Under the pieces are notes generated by a model, which saw only the letters and a list, made by a program, of their open reading frames with translations, was not told the origin of the DNA and ran no database searches. Shown here in pieces: positions 21,670 to 25,266 of a stretch of DNA of 25,266 nucleotides. The DNA is from Sporothrix humicola (taxonomy: Eukaryota > Ascomycota > Sordariomycetes > Ophiostomatales > Ophiostomataceae): positions 1 through 25,266 of the forward strand of contig WNYE01000167.1 in NCBI GenBank assembly GCA_021396245.1. The letters are read 5' to 3'. Positions within the stretch are counted from its first letter, which is position 1, and every line of letters begins with the position of its first letter. Made by a program: the position numbers and the translations under genes.

Positions 21670-23171
21670 ATGAGGGTTGCTGGGATTGCCGCAGTGCTGG
21701 CCACAGGCCTGGGTGTCAATGCCCATTGCTACATCTGGGTACGAATGAATTCAGCCATAGAAAGACCATAGTGGTAGCCTACATCTGAGTCGTCGTCCCC
21801 AAAAACTAACGATCGCCCGCCACCGACGGGTATAGGGTGTTTTTGTTAACGGAGTCGACCAAGGTCAGAAAACGAGAGGAGATATAGCAAGACCACCATT
21901 TGCATTCGAGGTCGTGCAACACTCACCATGGACGCTCTAGGTACCTTCCGCGGCATCAGGACGCCGGCATACAACGGGCCTAGCCCGCATGGCTATGCCA
22001 ACTCGCCCGTAAAAAACCTGACATCCATTGATCTCCGTTGCAACGTTCTTGGCGACAAGCAAGCCGACTATACGATCCAGGTTCGGCCAGGGGACAACTT
22101 GACACTTGACTGGTAGGCGCCCTGCTCGTCACCGGCGCAGACAGTCACTCACTGACCGCTGGGGTTAGGCACCACGACAAGCGGACTGACACCGACGATG
22201 TCATTGCCAGCTCTCACCACGGTACGTTGCACCCTGTGCATAAGCTTCGCCATGTTTAGTGGGTTAGCTCTAGCTTTCGGTGTCCCATTCAGTAGAAACT
22301 GTCGTCTAACCGTCTGCTTTTTCCGATGCCATAGGCCCCGCACTAGTGTACTTGTCGCCCGATCCGCCGACCGGCGATTCTTTTGTTAAAATCTGGGAAG
22401 AGGGACTGTATGAGATGAGCGATGTGCCGTTTGGAGCCGGCAAGTGGGCCACAACGGCTGATATTGCGGCCAACCATGGGCATATGAATGTGCGCGTGCC
22501 GCCTGGGCTCAAGCCTGGATAGTATGCTTGCACCTTGCTTTCTTGTGTTGCACCTATCCCCGCCGCTCTTAATTACTGACCGCCCGTTTTGCAGTTACCT
22601 TATCCGCGCTGAGATGATTGCTCTGCACGAGGGCGATGCGTCATTCTTGGAAAATCCGCGCCGCGGTGCACAGTTCTACCCAGACTGTGTCCAGATCCAG
22701 GTTGTCGGGGACGGTACAGTAGAGCTGCCTAAAGGCGTCTCCTTTCCGGGGGCCTACAACTACTCGGACCCGGGTGTAATTTTCGACGTAAGTTTGCCTT
22801 GTTATGCCGGTGGCCCTGCTCACAGGTATCGAATTGCAAAGACCGCAGCTATGTCGAAAAGCTGACAAATGCTGCAGGTATATTGTTCGACAAAGACGAG
22901 CCCGCTTCCGACGACGCCATGTGCCACGACCTACCAGATCCCAGGCCCTACAGTGTGGTCCGGTGCCTGGCCCACAACACCGTCTGTTGATGTTGGACCC
23001 ATTTCCGGGCCGACCACTGTAACTCGTTGGTCTAGCTGGATCCAGGAGTCTGTAGTCACTTATGCCACCTACGACGGAAGCTCTGCCAATATTCTCAGCA
23101 CATCTGTGTACAGCGCCGAGTGGTCGACAACGTACCGGGCTCCGGAGGGAACGCTGGCACCGAGCCTGTAG
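21670..23171 (+). CDS. AA9 lytic polysaccharide monooxygenase, seven exons
   Basis: Exons 21670-21738, 21836-21863, 21941-22112, 22169-22221, 22335-22521, 22595-22787 and 22878-23171 give 331 residues. Residues 1-18 are a signal peptide ending NA, exposing His19 (HCYIWGVFVNGVDQG). The copper site is completed by His107 (SSHHGPALVYLS) and axial Tyr198 (GAQFYPDC); His181 and Gln196 are the usual second-shell residues. Cys66 and Cys201 fit the common disulfide. IRTPAYNGP, NSPVKNLTSIDLRCN and GVIFDVY are further AA9 hallmarks. These enzymes oxidatively cleave cellulose or hemicellulose outside the cell. The ~95-residue Ser/Thr-rich tail after FDVY has no cellulose-binding module. Exon 2 is only 28 nt with a GTCAGA donor, the least certain junction, but it gives a continuous DQGTFRGIRTPAYNG. 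The last intron retained would stop translation at 22863. Confidence 0.9.
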
Positions 23172-23941
23172 AGTGGCTCTGCGGACCACCAGAACTACGC
23201 CGAATCGACTTCTATCGGGCAAACGTCTTAGTTTCAATTTGGGGTACTTGCTGGTCGGTAACAGCTTGGGGAGCATCTGTGATGCTGAGTAGGGCTGAGA
23301 CTTGCTGCCGAGGGAGAGGGAAACATAGATATAGATGAAGAAAAATAGCACAGGGGAGGTCGCGAAGAATATTTTGATGAGAAAGTGACTACAAATCCTG
23401 AAAATGGGATGATTCCAAAAGCATACGACGCACGGAGCAAGAGTGCTGTTCTAATTGCACGGCTGCGCTGGTCATGTGATCAAACATCGCGGCAGATTAT
23501 TGGGGATTACATAAAACAGCTGCCTACTATTTGCACGGTACTCCGTATCAAGGTGGAGCCACACCCCCAGACCATGCTTCAGCCATTGTGTCCAACCGCA
23601 CTGTGCTAGGTAGAGGTACAATGTACCCGCACAAAACTGGGAAACGTCACTCTTGGGCTACGTAGTTTGCAGGGGCCAGGCGGGGCACACAAGCCAGCGG
23701 ACAGAAGCCTTGTTGTGTACAGCATAATAGGTGCCTTAGAACGGGCCCAGGCGATTGCGTATCTCCTCTAGGCACAACCATCGATGATCCCACAAACAAC
23801 GTCCTTCCTATCTTTCTTTACCTGACTTATCCCCCACCACTCACGCCAGACGAACGCACGACTGTGGCATCAACACCACGACCCCAGCCATTCCTATTTT
23901 TCAATTCATACATTTCGCCTTGATCGCTGCCGAACCCCGCG
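23172..23941. other. Intergenic region and promoter of the Did2-like gene
   Basis: It holds the AA9 3' flank and the upstream region of the next gene. A GTACTCCGTA motif lies at 23538-23547. The last ~130 bases are pyrimidine-rich with CCACCACTC and CAACACCACG, resembling a leader. No gene seen. Confidence 0.5.
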
Positions 23942-24753
23942 ATGTCTCAACGACAGCTTGCCAGAGATATGCAGGTTGAGTTCCAGGCCCGGGTACGGCT
24001 TGCGTCCCGATGATGTCGACCTTCATCTCCCCGTTACTGAGCACATGTGGATGCTAACCGTTTCGTTTGCCAGTTCAACGCCAAACAGGCCCGGCGCGAG
24101 GCTCAAAAGGCCGCCAAGCAGGACGGCGAGCTGCGAAAGCAAATCCAGACTGTAGGTATTCTCCGCTGGTGGCTTGTGCTGTTTCACCGTCCACCCTCCA
24201 TTTGGTTGTGGGCATGTGCTTATGACTGATCCTAACGTCCCTGAACACGCAGCTCCTGAAAAAAGGCGAAACACAGCAGGCTGCACAAAAGGCACGTATG
24301 CTTTTGGCGAAACAGGCTATTGCTACGCAGATGGACCAGGCCGCGGACATGGCAGAACTCTCTGTTGCCCAGATCCAGGCCAACAATGCCATGAACCGCA
24401 TGACCAACATGATGGCTCAATCTTCTCGCACCATGAGCCGTGCTCAGCGCAGCGTCAACCCTGAAAAGACAATGGTGACCCTCGAACAGTACCGCACGCA
24501 GAATGAAGAATACGCCATGTCCAATACTATTTACACCGATGCCATGACCCAGAACACGTCTGTTCAGGTCTCCGACGACGCCGTTCACGAGCTTCTTGGG
24601 AAATTGGCTGACGATGCCGGTGTGGAACTGTCTCAGGAGCTCAACTCCGCACAGGTCAGCAAAACAGAGCCCGTTCGCGAGGCCGCTACCACAGAGCCCA
24701 CAGCCGAGGAGGAAGATGCACTTCAACAGAGACTGCGGGCTCTGCGGGCATGA
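23942..24753 (+). CDS. Did2/Vps46/CHMP1-like ESCRT-III protein
   Basis: Exons 23942-23974, 24074-24151 and 24253-24753 give 203 residues, close to the usual ~200. The N-terminus MSQRQLARDMQFNAKQARRE matches the first CHMP1 helix. A basic coiled segment, MDQAADMAELSVAQIQ, MNRMTNMMAQSSRTMSRAQR and EKTMVTLEQYRTQNEEY follow. Acidic helix LLGKLADDAGVELSQEL and the end EEEDALQQRLRALRA form the MIM1 motif that binds the Vps4 MIT domain. ESCRT-III proteins polymerise on endosomal membranes; Did2 links the filament to Vps4 for disassembly and multivesicular-body sorting. Intron 2 (24152-24252) has GTAGGT. Intron 1 could start at 23975 (GTTGAG, chosen because it aligns without a gap) or 23993 (GTACGG, adding six residues). 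The core is more divergent than usual for CHMP1, so the subclass is less certain than the family. Confidence 0.82.
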
Positions 24754-25127
24754 GATTCTGTGTATCTGCGCCGATGCTAGATATATGTTTGGGGGTGGGA
24801 TGGGGGCTTTAAGGCCCGTTTCTTGTTCAGTGTCTCAAATTGCATTCTGGCGTTTGGTTAGTTTATTTCTGTGTTATTTCGTCGCCTTTGGTGGTAAGGA
24901 TGTCTTTTGGGTGTTTTTTTATATTTTTAATATCACTGTACTGTCCCCGTAAGCTCTAGGCGGGTTTTTCTGTTGTGGCATGAATCTGACTCTCTCTTAT
25001 GCAGTTGTTTCTTTTGTATTTTTCATGCATGTATTTATTTATATCTTTACTTTTTGACGACAGTCACTTAGTACTTTCTTCTTTCTTTACTATTTTGTCT
25101 CTTAATTTTTTTTTTTCTTATTCTTAT

Positions 25128-25190
<63 letters not shown>

Positions 25191-25266
25191 TTTTTTTTTG
25201 GTTTTTTTTGGTTTTTTTTTGTTTTTTTTGTTTTTTTTTTGGGGGGGGGGGGGGGGCGCCCCCCCC
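24754..25266. other. T-rich terminal region with homopolymer runs
   Basis: The 3' flank of the Did2-like gene, increasingly T-rich. From 25130 to 25189 there are 60 consecutive T. T-runs broken by single or double G follow, then 16 G (25241-25256), CG, and 8 C ending the window. No gene. The last ~140 bases look like a sequencing or assembly end artefact rather than genomic sequence. Confidence 0.75.

Noticed and set aside
22788..22990. Alternative AA9 ending using the acceptor at 22825
   Set aside because: It stays in phase but loses the conserved FDVY and IPGP segments; the acceptor at 22877 with its CTGAC branch point fits the family.
1..25266. CRISPR array, bacterial operon or secondary-metabolite cluster
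   Set aside because: Spliceosomal introns and fungal housekeeping proteins throughout; no regularly spaced repeats and no backbone biosynthetic enzymes.

Overview
The window looks like a piece of a filamentous ascomycete genome, most likely class Eurotiomycetes. Genes carry several short introns (56-114 nt) with GTAAGT/GTGTGT-type donors, CTGAC/CTAAC branch points and CAG/TAG acceptors. The proteins (HacA/Hac1, Spt8, STRAP, Doa1, Pex16, a Did2/CHMP1-type ESCRT-III protein, a BIM1-like copper protein, an AA9 LPMO) are fungal in type. A near-palindrome GTACGGAGTAC is scattered between genes. The left end is extremely AT-rich and the right end is a poly-T run followed by G and C runs, so the window may be one complete short contig. 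I cannot name the species.

Layout: 1-512 AT-rich DNA; 513-1559 (-) SRR1-like protein; 1560-4096 intergenic, with a 475-bp inverted-repeat element at 2149-2623; 4097-5001 (+) BIM1/X325 copper protein; 5656-8191 (-) DOA1/UFD3 ubiquitin-binding protein; 9052-10440 (+) STRAP/unrip WD40 protein; 11400-13824 (-) SPT8 of SAGA; 13825-16924 a 3.1-kb gap rich in hairpins and GTACGGAGTAC motifs; 16925-18440 (+) HAC1/HacA bZIP regulator of the unfolded protein response; 19452-20810 (-) PEX16; 21670-23171 (+) AA9 lytic polysaccharide monooxygenase; 23942-24753 (+) Did2/CHMP1-like ESCRT-III subunit; 24754-25266 AT-rich and homopolymeric end.

The genes do not form a pathway cluster. They are independent housekeeping genes in mixed orientation, interrupted by two secreted mononuclear-copper proteins of the LPMO superfold. 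A loose common theme is protein quality control and membrane traffic (Hac1, Doa1, Did2, Pex16), but nothing in the sequence shows joint regulation.

The points I judge most worth checking are: (1) the Ire1-type intron of HAC1, where a pair of 7-nt-loop hairpins with CNG|CNGN cleavage sites predicts a 23-nt rather than 20-nt excision; (2) a DOA1 gene with no room for the second half of its PFU ubiquitin-binding domain; (3) a compact transposon-like inverted-repeat element; (4) a row of perfect hairpins between SPT8 and HAC1; (5) the GTACGGAGTAC motif, often present as inverted pairs. All exon boundaries were read by eye from splice signals, frame and family similarity.
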